Shown one piece after another: positions 17,036-26,524 of a DNA stretch of 64,000 nucleotides. The position numbers were made by a program, and so were the translations under genes. Position 1 is the first letter of the stretch. Every line of letters starts with the position of its first letter. The notes under the pieces were generated by a model. It saw only the letters and a program-made list of their open reading frames with translations. It had not been told where the DNA came from and made no database searches. The DNA is from Streptomyces sp. Tu 3180. Lineage in GTDB: Bacteria; Actinomycetota; Actinomycetes; Streptomycetales; Streptomycetaceae. Where the stretch lies: NCBI RefSeq assembly GCF_009852415.1, contig NZ_WOXS01000002.1:62001-126000 (forward strand). Direction: 5' to 3'.

Positions 17036-17119
17036 ATGGCCGATCTGGCCTTCGTCGTCACCGCGCTCACGGTTTTCGCGCTGGTGGCCGTCATCACCAA
17101 AGGGGTGACGAAGCTGTGA
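17036..17119 (+). CDS. 27-residue membrane micro-ORF upstream of kdpF
   Basis: [20 protein letters not shown] is followed by a short basic tail (TKGVTKL). The whole peptide is one hydrophobic helix, like KdpF itself. CAGGAG lies 8 bases before the ATG. Its stop overlaps the kdpF GTG by 4 bases (GTGA), so the two are translationally coupled. It could be a second KdpF-like subunit, a leader that controls kdpF translation, or a membrane partner of KdpD. I infer that it is real from the site, the coupling and the hydrophobic pattern. Confidence 0.75.
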   Translation: MADLAFVVTALTVFALVAVITKGVTKL

Positions 17120-17205
17120 CCGCCGAGAACGTCGTCGGCCTGGTCGTGGCCGTCTCCCTGCTGGGCTATCTCGTCCTCGCCCTGATCTTCCCGGAGAGGT
17201 TCTGA
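17116..17205 (+). CDS. kdpF: KdpF, small subunit of the K+ ATPase
   Basis: The 29-residue single-helix peptide [20 protein letters not shown] continues LALIFPERF. The final FPERF is the hallmark of KdpF, which stabilises the KdpABC complex in the membrane. It overlaps the upstream micro-ORF and lies 8 bp before kdpA. Confidence 0.93.
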   Translation: MTAENVVGLVVAVSLLGYLVLALIFPERF

Positions 17206-17213
17206 GCCACAGC

Positions 17214-18875
17214 ATGGGTCCCGTAACCGCTGGCGTGCTCCAACTGCTCGCGCTGATAAGCGCGCTGGCGCTCGCCTACGTCCCCCTCGGCACCTACATG
17301 GCCAGGGTCTACTCCTCCAAGCAGCACCTCCGGGTCGAGAAGTGGGTCTACAAGGGCATCGGTGCCGACCCCGACATCGAGATGCGCTGGCCCGCGTACC
17401 TGCGCGGTGTCCTCGCCTTCTCCCTGATCGGCGTCCTCTTCCTCTTCGCGCTCCAGCGGCTGCAGGGCGTGCTGCCCGGCTCGCTGGGCTTCGCCTCGAT
17501 CGATCCGGACCAGGCGTTCAACACGGCCGTCTCCTTCGTGACGAACACGAACTGGCAGTCGTACTACGGCGAACAGGCTATGGGCCACGTCGTGCAGACC
17601 GCCGGACTGGCCGTGCAGAACTTCGTCTCCGCGGCCGTCGGCATGGCTGTTGCGGTGGCGCTGGTGCGCGGTTTCGCGCGGTCCCGCTCCGGTGAGCTGG
17701 GCAACTTCTGGTCGGATCTGGTGCGCGGTGTCGTGCGCATCCTGGTGCCGCTCGCGTTCGTCGCCGCGATCGTGCTGGTCGCTTGCGGTGCGCTCCAGAA
17801 CTTTTCCGGCATCCACGAGGTCGGCCAGTTCGTGGGCGGCACGCAGCAGTGGAACGGTGGCGCGGTCGCCTCGCAGGAGGCCATCAAGGAGCTGGGCACC
17901 AACGGCGGCGGCTACTTCAACGCCAACTCCGCCCACCCCTTCGAGAACCCCACCCCGTTCTCCAATCTCTTCGAGATCTTCCTGATCCTGGTCATCCCGT
18001 TCTCCCTGACCCGCACCTTCGGCGTCATGGTCGGCAGCGTGAAGCAGGGCTACGCGGTCCTCGCCACCATGGGCACCATCTGGGTCGGTTTCGTCTCGCT
18101 CATGATGTGGACCGAGTTCTCCCACCACGGTCCGGCCTTCGAGCCGGCGAACGGCGCGATGGAGGGCAAGGAGGTTCGCTTCGGCGTCGGCGGCTCGTCG
18201 ATCTTTGCCGTGTCGACCACACTCACCTCCACCGGCGCGGTGGACTCCTTCCACTCCTCCTTCACCGGCCTGGGTGGCGGCATCACCCTGCTCGGCATGA
18301 TGCTGGGTGAGATCGCGCCCGGCGGGGTCGGTTCCGGCCTTTACGGCATGCTGATCATGGCGGTCATCGCGGTGTTCATCGCCGGCCTGATGGTCGGCCG
18401 CACCCCCGAGTACCTGGGCAAGAAGATCGGCGCCCCCGAGATCAAGCTGGCGGCCTGCTACATCTTGGTCACGCCGGCGCTCGTGCTGGTCTTCACCGCC
18501 GCCGCGATGGCCCTGCCCACCCCGGCGAACTCCATGACCAACAGCGGTGCGCACGGGTTCTCCGAGATCCTGTACGCCTACACCTCGGCCTCGAACAACA
18601 ACGGCTCGGCCTTCGCCGGCCTGAACGCGGACACCCAGTGGTTCAACACCACCCTCGGCATCGCGATGCTGCTCGGCCGCTTCCTGCCAATGGTGTTCGT
18701 CCTCGCGCTGGCCGGCTCGCTGGCCCGGCAGACGCCGGTGCCGGTCACCGCGGGCACCCTGCGCACCGAGAAGCCGCTGTTCACCGGCCTGCTGGTCGGA
18801 GCGATCCTGATCATCACCGGTCTCACGTACTTCCCCGCCCTCGCGTTGGGTCCGCTCGCCGAGGGGCTGGCGTGA
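17214..18875 (+). CDS. kdpA: KdpA, K+-translocating subunit
   Basis: The 553-residue membrane protein is the channel-like subunit of the high-affinity ATP-driven K+ importer. It has about ten hydrophobic segments and family segments such as [18 protein letters not shown], which holds the first selectivity-loop region, [18 protein letters not shown] and [19 protein letters not shown] [15 protein letters not shown]. Length fits the family. The ATG at 17214 lies 8 bp after kdpF. The stop shares bases with the kdpB start (ATGA). Confidence 0.97.
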   Translation: MGPVTAGVLQLLALISALALAYVPLGTYMARVYSSKQHLRVEKWVYKGIGADPDIEMRWPAYLRGVLAFSLIGVLFLFALQRLQGVLPGSLGFASIDPDQAFNTAVSFVTNTNWQSYYGEQAMGHVVQTAGLAVQNFVSAAVGMAVAVALVRGFARSRSGELGNFWSDLVRGVVRILVPLAFVAAIVLVACGALQNFSGIHEVGQFVGGTQQWNGGAVASQEAIKELGTNGGGYFNANSAHPFENPTPFSNLFEIFLILVIPFSLTRTFGVMVGSVKQGYAVLATMGTIWVGFVSLMMWTEFSHHGPAFEPANGAMEGKEVRFGVGGSSIFAVSTTLTSTGAVDSFHSSFTGLGGGITLLGMMLGEIAPGGVGSGLYGMLIMAVIAVFIAGLMVGRTPEYLGKKIGAPEIKLAACYILVTPALVLVFTAAAMALPTPANSMTNSGAHGFSEILYAYTSASNNNGSAFAGLNADTQWFNTTLGIAMLLGRFLPMVFVLALAGSLARQTPVPVTAGTLRTEKPLFTGLLVGAILIITGLTYFPALALGPLAEGLA

Positions 18876-21004
18876 TGACCACCCGCACAGAGAAGTCAGA
18901 GGACTCCATGTCCACTCCCACCCTGGCGCCCCACCAGGATGCGCCGACGGGTCACAAGACCACCGAAGGCCGTGTCGGAGGGGGCTTGTTCGCCCCCGAG
19001 CAGCTGCTGAAGTCATTGCCGGACGCGTTTTGCAAGCTCGACCCGCGGGTGATGATCAAGTCCCCCGTGATGTTCGTGGTCCTCGTCGGGTCGGTCCTGA
19101 CGACGGTTTTCTCCTTCGCGGACCCGGGCGACTGGTTCGGCTGGACGATCAGCGCCTGGCTGTGGCTGACTGTGATCTTCGCGAACCTCGCGGAGGCCGT
19201 CGCCGAGGGCCGCGGCAAGGCGCAGGCCGACACTCTGCGCAAGGCGAAGACCGACACGGTCGCGCGCCGCCTCCTCCCGGACGGCACCGAGGAGGGGGTC
19301 CCCGGCACCGAGCTGAAGGTCGGCGATCTGGTCGTCTGCGAGGCGGCAGACGTCATCCCCGGCGACGGTGACGTGGTCGAGGGCGTCGCGTCCGTCGACG
19401 AGTCGGCCATCACCGGCGAGTCGGCGCCCGTTATCCGCGAGTCGGGCGGTGATCGCTCGGCCGTGACCGGCGGTACCAGGGTCCTCTCCGACCGGATCGT
19501 CATCAAGATCACGACGAAGCCGGGCGAGACCTTCATCGACCGGATGATCAACCTGGTCGAGGGTGCGGCTCGGCAGAAGACGCCCAACGAGATCGCGCTG
19601 AACATCCTGCTCGCCTCGCTGACGGTCGTCTTCCTGCTGGCGGTGGCGACCCTGCCGCCCTTCGCGGACCACGCGGGCTCCCACCTGTCGATGGTGGTGC
19701 TGGTCGCCCTGCTGGTCTGTCTGATCCCGACCACGATCGGCGCGCTGCTCTCTGCGATCGGCATTGCGGGTATGGACCGGCTGGTCCAGCGCAATGTCCT
19801 GGCGATGTCGGGCCGCGCGGTCGAGGCCGCAGGTGACGTTTCCACGCTGCTGCTCGACAAGACGGGCACCATCACGCTCGGCAACCGCCAGGCCGCCGAG
19901 TTCGTGCCGGTGCACGGGACGACCGAGGCCGAGGTCGCCGACGCCGCCCAGCTTTCCTCCCTGGCCGACGAGACGCCGGAGGGCCGCTCCGTCGTCGTGC
20001 TGGCGAAGGAGAAGTACGGGCTGCGCGAGCGGCACCAGGGTGAACTGGTGGGCGCCGAGTGGATGGAGTTCACCGCCCAGACCCGCATGTCGGGTGTGGA
20101 CGTCGACGGCAGGAAGATCCGCAAGGGGGCGGCCGGTTCGGTCATCGCCTGGGTCGAGGGGCGCGGCGGCCGGGTCGCCGAGGACGCCGGCATCGTCGCC
20201 GACCGCATCTCCGAAGCCGGCGGCACCCCGCTGCTGGTCGCCGTCGAGGACACCGACGGTGCCCGGGTCCTGGGTGTCATCCACCTCAAGGACGTCGTCA
20301 AGGACGGCATGCGGGAGCGGTTCGAGGAACTGCGCCGCATGGGCATCAAGACGATCATGATCACGGGGGACAATCCGCTGACCGCCAAGGCGATCGCTGA
20401 GGAGGCGGGCGTCGACGACTTCCTTGCCGAGGCCACTCCCGAGGACAAGATGGCCCTGATCAAGCGGGAGCAGGCGGGCGGCAAGCTGGTCGCGATGACC
20501 GGGGACGGCACCAACGACGCCCCGGCGCTCGCGCAGGCGGACGTCGGCGTGGCGATGAACACGGGGACATCGGCCGCCAAGGAGGCCGGCAACATGGTCG
20601 ACTTCGATTCCAACCCGACCAAGCTGATCGAGATCGTCGAGATCGGCAAGCAGCTGTTGATCACCCGGGGTGCGCTGACGACGTTCTCCATCGCCAACGA
20701 TGTCGCCAAGTACTTCGCGATCATCCCAGCGCTGTTCGCGTCCGTCTACCCGGGCCTGGACAAGCTCAACATCATGAACCTGTCCTCGCCGGGCTCCGCG
20801 ATCCTGTCGGCGGTGATCTTCAACGCGCTGATCATCATCGCGCTGGTTCCGCTGTCCCTGAAGGGCGTGCAGTACCGGCCGGTCAGCGCCGACAAGATGC
20901 TCCGGCGCAACCTCACCATCTACGGCCTCGGCGGGCTGATCGCTCCCTTCATCGGCATCAAGATCATCGACCTGTTCGTCTCCCTCGTCCCCGGAATCGG
21001 CTGA
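18875..21004 (+). CDS. kdpB: KdpB, P-type ATPase subunit
   Basis: The 709-residue ATPase powers K+ import through KdpA. Visible in order: membrane helices, the actuator TGES ([10 protein letters not shown]), phosphorylation site DKTGT with Asp328 ([14 protein letters not shown]), [27 protein letters not shown] and the C-terminal helices. The ATG at 18875 overlaps the kdpA stop by one base; an alternative start at 18908 would give MSTPTLAP. The order and residues are normal for the family. Confidence 0.97.
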   Translation: MTTRTEKSEDSMSTPTLAPHQDAPTGHKTTEGRVGGGLFAPEQLLKSLPDAFCKLDPRVMIKSPVMFVVLVGSVLTTVFSFADPGDWFGWTISAWLWLTVIFANLAEAVAEGRGKAQADTLRKAKTDTVARRLLPDGTEEGVPGTELKVGDLVVCEAADVIPGDGDVVEGVASVDESAITGESAPVIRESGGDRSAVTGGTRVLSDRIVIKITTKPGETFIDRMINLVEGAARQKTPNEIALNILLASLTVVFLLAVATLPPFADHAGSHLSMVVLVALLVCLIPTTIGALLSAIGIAGMDRLVQRNVLAMSGRAVEAAGDVSTLLLDKTGTITLGNRQAAEFVPVHGTTEAEVADAAQLSSLADETPEGRSVVVLAKEKYGLRERHQGELVGAEWMEFTAQTRMSGVDVDGRKIRKGAAGSVIAWVEGRGGRVAEDAGIVADRISEAGGTPLLVAVEDTDGARVLGVIHLKDVVKDGMRERFEELRRMGIKTIMITGDNPLTAKAIAEEAGVDDFLAEATPEDKMALIKREQAGGKLVAMTGDGTNDAPALAQADVGVAMNTGTSAAKEAGNMVDFDSNPTKLIEIVEIGKQLLITRGALTTFSIANDVAKYFAIIPALFASVYPGLDKLNIMNLSSPGSAILSAVIFNALIIIALVPLSLKGVQYRPVSADKMLRRNLTIYGLGGLIAPFIGIKIIDLFVSLVPGIG

Positions 21005-21009
21005 TCGTC

Positions 21010-21678
21010 ATGAACAACTCAGTGGCCAACACCGCCCGGCTGCTCGGGGCGGGCCTGCGCGCCCTCCTCGCGCTGACCCTGGTGACCGGCGTCCTCTACC
21101 CGCTGGTCGTCACCGGCATTGCCCAGGGGCTGTTCAGCGGCAAGGCGAACGGCTCCGAGATCGAGGCGGACGGCAGGGTCGTCGGCTCCTCCCTGATCGG
21201 GCAGTCCTACAACCTGCCGCTCGAGGAGGGTCAGGAGACCGCCGCGCCTGACCTGAAATGGTTTCAGGGCCGCCCGCAGAACGGTCTCGGCACCAACAGC
21301 GCCAACACCCGGTACCAGCTCATCCTGTCCGGCGCGACCAACCGGTCCGGCGACAACGAAGACCTCGTCCAGTGGGTGAAGGACGCCAAGGCCGCCGTGG
21401 TCAAGGACAATTCGGTGGCGGGTTGCACGGTCAAGCCGTCCGAGGTGCCGGCCGACGCTGTCACCTCCTCCGGCTCCGGCCTTGATCCGCACATCTCCCC
21501 GGAGTACGCGAAGATTCAGGTCCACCGGGTCGCCGAGAAGAACGGCCTGCCCGTCGCCGAGGTCCACAAGCTGGTCGACGACCACACCGAGGGCCGCACC
21601 CTCGGCTTCATCGGTGAGCCCCGGGTGAACGTGCTCAGGCTCAACATCGCGCTCAAGGAACTCGTGGCGAGGAGCTGA
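21010..21678 (+). CDS. kdpC: KdpC, K+ ATPase accessory subunit
   Basis: The 222-residue protein has one N-terminal membrane helix (LLALTLVTGVLYPLVVTGIA) and an extracytoplasmic domain with the family segments GSSLIGQSY, FQGRP and SGSGLDPHISP near the C-terminal half. KdpC stabilises KdpAB and raises its nucleotide affinity. It lies 5 bp after kdpB. Confidence 0.96.
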   Translation: MNNSVANTARLLGAGLRALLALTLVTGVLYPLVVTGIAQGLFSGKANGSEIEADGRVVGSSLIGQSYNLPLEEGQETAAPDLKWFQGRPQNGLGTNSANTRYQLILSGATNRSGDNEDLVQWVKDAKAAVVKDNSVAGCTVKPSEVPADAVTSSGSGLDPHISPEYAKIQVHRVAEKNGLPVAEVHKLVDDHTEGRTLGFIGEPRVNVLRLNIALKELVARS

Positions 21679-21812
21679 TGGCGTCACGTGTTCTCGGTGG
21701 GAGCCGGCGGCCAGCAGCAGTGCCCGGATCCGTCGGCTCCCGTCGCCATGACGTCGGTCGCTCAACTGCCGACGCGCACGGCCCGACGTACGACAGGGGA
21801 GGCAGCACACCC

Positions 21813-22496
21813 ATGACCCGGGTACTCATAGTGGAGGACGACCGGCAGCTCGTTCGGGCCCTCGTGATCAACTTGCAGGCACGTCGCTACGGCGTGGACG
21901 CCGCTCCCGACGGAGCCACGGCCCTGCGGCTCGCCGCCGATCGTCAGCCCGACGTCGTCCTGCTGGATCTCGGTCTGCCCGACATGGACGGCGTCGACGT
22001 CATCAAGGAGCTGCGGAGCTGGACCCGGGTGCCGATCCTGGTCCTGTCCGCCCGGCAGTCGTCCGGCGAGAAGGTCGCCGCCCTCGACGTGGGCGCCGAC
22101 GACTACATCACCAAGCCGTTCAGCATGAACGAGCTGTTGGTCCGACTACGGGCCGCCGTCCGCCGTACTGAGAGCACCGCGATCGTCCCGCAGATGACAC
22201 TGGTCGAGACGGAGGACTTCAGCATCGACCTGCTGGCCAAGAGGGTGGTACGGGGCGGGCGGGATGTGCGGCTGACCCCGACCGAGTGGCACCTGCTGGA
22301 GATCCTGGCGACCAGTCCTGGCCGGCTGGTCACGCAGAAGCACCTGCTGGCGGAAGTCTGGGGCATCTCACAGAGCAGCAAGACCAACTACTTGCGTGTC
22401 TACATGGCTCAGCTGCGCCGCAAACTGGAGAAGGACCCCTCCCACCCGCGTTACCTGATCACCGAGCCCGGCATGGGCTACCGCTTCGAAAGCTGA
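21813..22496 (+). CDS. kdpE: KdpE response regulator
   Basis: The 227-residue OmpR/PhoB-type regulator has a receiver domain with acidic pocket Asp9/Asp10 and phospho-acceptor Asp52 (LLDLGLPDMDG), the conserved Lys in KPFSMNEL, and a C-terminal winged helix (LTPTEWHLLEILATSPGRLV, then NYLRVYMAQLRRKL). The start at 21813 follows GGGGAGG; upstream in-frame codons overlap the kdpC end. It lies before kdpD, reversed from E. coli but usual in actinobacteria, and should activate the kdp operon at low K+. Confidence 0.95.
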   Translation: MTRVLIVEDDRQLVRALVINLQARRYGVDAAPDGATALRLAADRQPDVVLLDLGLPDMDGVDVIKELRSWTRVPILVLSARQSSGEKVAALDVGADDYITKPFSMNELLVRLRAAVRRTESTAIVPQMTLVETEDFSIDLLAKRVVRGGRDVRLTPTEWHLLEILATSPGRLVTQKHLLAEVWGISQSSKTNYLRVYMAQLRRKLEKDPSHPRYLITEPGMGYRFES

Positions 22497-22508
22497 CCGA
22501 GGGACGAC

Positions 22509-25049
22509 ATGACACGCGGCAAGCTCCGGATCTACCTCGGTGCAGCACCCGGCGTCGGCAAGACGTACGCGATGCTGTCAGAGGCCCACCGCCGTATTGA
22601 GCGGGGCACCGACTGCGTGGTCGCCTTCGTCGAGCACCACGACCGGCCGCGCACCGAGGTGATGCTGCACGGCCTGGAACAGGTGCGGCGCAGAGAGATC
22701 GAATACCGGGGCGGCACCTTCACCGAGATGGACGTGGACGCTGTCCTGCGTCGCGCCCCCACGGTCGCCCTGGTCGACGAGCTGGCCCATACCAACGTGC
22801 CCGGCTCGCGCACTACCAAGCGCTGGCAGGACGTGGAGGAACTGCTCGCCGTCGGCATCGACGTGGTCTCGACCGTCAACATCCAGCACCTGGAGTCGCT
22901 GGGCGACGTGGTCGAGTCGATCACCGGGGTACGGCAGCGCGAGACCGTCCCCGACGAGGTCGTACGGCGTGCCGACCAGATAGAGCTGGTCGACATGTCG
23001 CCGGAGGCACTGCGCCGCCGCATGGCGCACGGCAACATCTACAAGCCCGAGAAGGTCGACGCGGCCCTGTCCAACTACTTCCGTCCCGGCAACCTCACCG
23101 CCCTGCGTGAGCTGGCGCTGCTGTGGGTGGCCGACCGGGTCGACGCCTATCTGACCGAGTACCGCAGCACGCACCGGGTGACGACGATCTGGGGCTCGCG
23201 GGAGCGGATCGTGGTCGGGCTGACCGGCGGCCCGGAGGGGCGCACCCTGATCCGGCGTGCGGCGAGGCTGGCGGAGAAGGGCGCGGGCGGTGAGGTCATG
23301 GCCGTCTACATCTCCCGCAGTGACGGCCTGACCTCCGCCTCCCCGAAGGAGCTGGCCGTCCAGCGCACCCTGGTCGAGGACCTGGGCGGTACCTTCCACC
23401 ACGTCGTCGGCGACGACATACCGGCCGCTCTGCTCGACTTCGCCCGGGGAGTGAACGCCACCCAGATCGTTCTCGGTGTCTCCCGGCGCAGCAGCTGGCA
23501 GTACGTCTTTGGGCCGGGTGTCGGCGCCACTGTGGCCCGCGAGTCCGGTCCCGACCTCGACGTCCACCTCATCACGCACAACGAGGCGGGCAAGGGCCGC
23601 GGACTGCCGGTGGCACGCGGGGCACGCCTCGGACGTTCCCGGGTGATCAGCGGCTGGCTGGCGGGGGTGCTCGGCCCCGTCCTGCTCACCTGGCTCCTCA
23701 CCCGTGCGGCGCCGGACGTCGGCCTCGCCAACGACATGCTGCTGCTCCTGACACTGACGGTGGCGGCGGCCCTGCTGGGCGGGCTCCTCCCGGCGCTGGC
23801 CTCCGCAGTGCTCGGTTCTCTGCTGCTGAACTGGTTCTTCACCCCGCCCGTCCATACTCTGACGATCGCCGACCCGAAGAACATCGTCGCCATCGTGGTC
23901 TTCATCGGAGTCGCCGTGTCGGTGGCCTCGGTGGTGGACCTCGCGGCCCGGCGCACCCACCAGGCAGCCCGACTGCGCGCCGAGTCCGAGATCCTCTCCT
24001 TTCTGGCGGGCAACGTCCTGCGCGGCGAGACCGGCTTGGAGGCCCTTCTGGAGCGGGTGCGCGAGACCTTCGGCATGGAGTCGGTGGCGCTGCTGGAGCG
24101 GTCCGGCGAGACGGATCCCTGGACCTGCGCCGGGAGCGTAGGACCCCGGCCCGCCGAGATCCCGGAGGACGCGGACGTCGACGTCCCCGTCGGCGACAAC
24201 ATGGCCCTGTCCCTGCGCGGCAGGGTGCTGCCGGCCGCCGACCGCCGCGTGCTGGCCGCGTTCGCCGCGCAGGCCGCCGTCGTCCTGGACCGCCAACGCC
24301 TGCAGCGCGAGGCCGACCGGGCCAAGGAACTGGCCGAGGGCAACCGCATACGGACCGCGCTGCTCGCCGCCGTCAGCCACGACCTGCGCACCCCGCTCGC
24401 CGGCATCAAGGCCGCCGTCTCCTCGCTCCGCTCCGACGACGTCGAGTGGTCCGAAGAAGACCAGGCGGAGCTGCTGGAGGCCATCGAGGAAGGCGCCGAC
24501 CGGCTCGACCACCTGGTCGGCAACCTGCTGGACATGTCCCGTCTGCAGACCGGCACCGTCACCCCCATCATCCGCGAGTCCGACCTTGACGAGGTCGTGC
24601 CCATGGCGCTCGGTGGAGTTCCCGAGGACAGCGTCGACCTGGACATCCCGGAGACACTGCCCATGATCCACGTCGACCGGGGGCTGCTGGAGCGAGCCGT
24701 CGCCAACATCGTCGAGAACGCCGTCAAGTACAGCCCGCCGGATGAGAAGGTCATGGTCTCCGCGAGCTCCATCGCCGACCGGGTCGAGATACGGGTCGTC
24801 GACCGCGGGCCCGGGGTCCCGGACGAGGCCAAGGGCCGTATCTTCGAGCCGTTCCAGCGGTACGGCGACTCGCCCCGCGGTGCCGGCGTCGGCCTCGGTC
24901 TCGCCGTCGCACGCGGCTTCGCCGAAGCCATCGGCGGCACGCTCGACGCCGAGGACACACCCGGCGGCGGCCTGACCATGGTGCTCGCCGTACGGGCGGC
25001 ACCGCAGCGGCACGAGGAGCAGCCGGACCTGTCGACGGCGGCGACCTGA
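22509..25049 (+). CDS. kdpD: KdpD sensor kinase
   Basis: The 846-residue membrane histidine kinase senses K+ or turgor. It has the N-terminal KdpD domain with Walker A (GAAPGVGKT, about residues 12-20), a universal-stress-like segment (about 235-360), four close transmembrane helices (about 385-485), a GAF-like part, and the kinase core with His624 in VSHDLRTPL and the N and G boxes (NIVENAVKY, DRGPGVPDE, GVGLGLAV). The ATG at 22509 follows GAGGGACG 12 bp after kdpE. The operon ends in a strong terminator. Confidence 0.96.
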   Translation: MTRGKLRIYLGAAPGVGKTYAMLSEAHRRIERGTDCVVAFVEHHDRPRTEVMLHGLEQVRRREIEYRGGTFTEMDVDAVLRRAPTVALVDELAHTNVPGSRTTKRWQDVEELLAVGIDVVSTVNIQHLESLGDVVESITGVRQRETVPDEVVRRADQIELVDMSPEALRRRMAHGNIYKPEKVDAALSNYFRPGNLTALRELALLWVADRVDAYLTEYRSTHRVTTIWGSRERIVVGLTGGPEGRTLIRRAARLAEKGAGGEVMAVYISRSDGLTSASPKELAVQRTLVEDLGGTFHHVVGDDIPAALLDFARGVNATQIVLGVSRRSSWQYVFGPGVGATVARESGPDLDVHLITHNEAGKGRGLPVARGARLGRSRVISGWLAGVLGPVLLTWLLTRAAPDVGLANDMLLLLTLTVAAALLGGLLPALASAVLGSLLLNWFFTPPVHTLTIADPKNIVAIVVFIGVAVSVASVVDLAARRTHQAARLRAESEILSFLAGNVLRGETGLEALLERVRETFGMESVALLERSGETDPWTCAGSVGPRPAEIPEDADVDVPVGDNMALSLRGRVLPAADRRVLAAFAAQAAVVLDRQRLQREADRAKELAEGNRIRTALLAAVSHDLRTPLAGIKAAVSSLRSDDVEWSEEDQAELLEAIEEGADRLDHLVGNLLDMSRLQTGTVTPIIRESDLDEVVPMALGGVPEDSVDLDIPETLPMIHVDRGLLERAVANIVENAVKYSPPDEKVMVSASSIADRVEIRVVDRGPGVPDEAKGRIFEPFQRYGDSPRGAGVGLGLAVARGFAEAIGGTLDAEDTPGGGLTMVLAVRAAPQRHEEQPDLSTAAT

Positions 25050-25086
25050 AGAGCTCAGGTTTCGAACGGCACGTCCCTGAGCTCTT
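25049..25086 (+). terminator. terminator of the kdp operon
   Basis: AAGAGCTCAGG pairs perfectly with CCTGAGCTCTT (25076-25086) over a 16-base loop and is followed by one more T. It begins in the kdpD stop codon. Confidence 0.85.
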
Positions 25087-25104
25087 TGCACACATGCCCG
25101 GTGC

Positions 25105-25610
25105 TCAGCGCCGGGCGTTACGGCGGCGCACGGCTGCCGGCTCGCACTCCAGCGGGGACGGCGGTACCGCGAGGACAGAACAGGCGGCCCGGGCGAGGCA
25201 GTGGCGGCCGACCGGCGGCCACAGCACGCGGTGCACACGGCCACGTCGTCCGGCGCCGATCACGAGGAGGACATTTTCCCGGCCGGCGATCTGCAGCAGC
25301 GCCCGTCCCGGGGCGCCCCGGGACGGCCGCCTGCCCGGGCAGCCCGGTGCCGCCGCTGCCAAACACGTCACGCAGGGCCTGGAGCAGTCTCTACCGCGCC
25401 AGCCGTTCCCACTCGTCGACCATGACCGCCGGGACCGGAGACCGGCACGCGGAAAAGTCCCCGCCGGGCGACTCCTGGGCCGGCACCGGCCGGAGTTGCC
25501 CCGCGGCGCCCGGCCTTCTCCGCGGCCTGGCGCAAGGCACTGAGGCTGCCCGGCGAGCCGCTCACCCCCACCACGACGCGAGCGGCCGAGGGTACGTCGG
25601 ACTGGGACAT
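25105..25610 (-). pseudogene. universal stress protein gene, decayed
   Basis: The ATG at 25608-25610 begins MSQSDVPSAARVVVGVSGSP, the normal UspA N-terminus. After EKAGRRGA the frame slips; the next frame reads PVPAVMVDEWERLAR and hits an in-frame stop, and a third frame holds the C-terminal half, including ALLQIAGRENVLLVIGAGRR and CLARAACSVLAVPPSPL with the G-x2-G-type nucleotide loop partly kept. At least two frameshifts and a stop separate the pieces, so this copy is dead. It lies next to kdpD, which carries its own Usp-like domain. Confidence 0.85.
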
Positions 25611-26022
25611 CTCTTCACCGTTCTTCTCACGCCACTGGTCCGTGGTACCGCAACCGGCAACGACGGATGACTCGTCATCGCCTGGTGCACAGGCCTGACC
25701 GCGCTCGGTTACCGCTGGTCGTCGACGCAGTTCAACCGCGACCTGGAGTACGAGAGTGCACCAGGCTGCCTCCCGCAACTCATCCCGCTCCAAGGCGGCG
25801 TACCCCGACACCGCGTCGGCGTACGCTGTCCGGTCGGTGTTCTCGCCCGCCAAATCGGGGGTGCGACCGTCACCGGCTGGAACATCCCCGTCCACTGCTG
25901 CATCCGCAGCGGTGAGTCGTTCGGCGCGCCGCACGCTGTCCGCACACGGCAGGGGCGTTAAGAAAACGACATGATTTCCGTCGGTACTCGTCGTGCGCGC
26001 AAGCCGGCGGGAACCTCCTCAT
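25611..26022. other. no gene seen
   Basis: No frame in this 410-base stretch has a site, domain or codon bias. It separates the dead stress gene from a small membrane protein. Confidence 0.5.
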
Positions 26023-26196
26023 ATGGCTGATTCCTGGGGTCCGGACCGCGGTGCACGCCGGGTCATGTACGCGCTCGCGGGGGTCGGCGTATGCCTGATC
26101 ACCCTGGGGGCGATTCTTAACAACCTGTGGCTCCTCGGTACCGGAGCGTGGTCCTTTATGGGTGCCGCCGGGCTTGAAATTTTCCGACGTCCCTAG
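26023..26196 (+). CDS. 57-residue membrane protein
   Basis: The protein begins MADSWGPDRGARRVMYALAG and has two hydrophobic segments (about residues 15-33 and 36-50), ending in the basic LEIFRRP. This suggests a hairpin in the membrane with both ends in the cytoplasm. I do not recognise the family. The start at 26023 is chosen to begin before the basic residues; the site upstream is weak. Its position between kdp and a K+/amino-acid type permease hints at ion homeostasis, but nothing more can be said. Confidence 0.55.
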   Translation: MADSWGPDRGARRVMYALAGVGVCLITLGAILNNLWLLGTGAWSFMGAAGLEIFRRP

Positions 26197-26524
26197 GCAC
26201 GTACGGCGCAACAGCCCAGCTGACCATGCATTTTGGCCCCACGACAAGACGTCCCGTACGCGATGCCCTCTGCCGCGGACTGCTGCGGTCTCCCGGTACG
26301 GCTGTCGCGTGAACGGGGCGAGGCCGGGGCTTTCCGACGCCTCGCGGTGCTGTGGAATCACCCCCCGCCGAACGGGCGCGGCACCTCCGCATGGTGTACC
26401 CGCGGGGGCACGGCGAGCACGGCGGAGCCGGGCAACGGGTGCTGCCGGAAAGCCGCATACTCGGTGATCGCGTTGCCGCGAGGGCGGTGACGGCGAGGCC
26501 TGCGGGCAGGAGCGAGGAAAGCCG
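26197..26524. other. upstream region of the APC transporter
   Basis: I see no gene in these 328 bases. The right end holds the ribosome site GAGGAAAG of the next gene, and no clear promoter can be named. Confidence 0.5.

Noticed and set aside
25611..26022. An extended N-terminus for the dead stress gene
   Set aside because: The frame upstream of the ATG at 25610 has no Usp-like text or codon bias.
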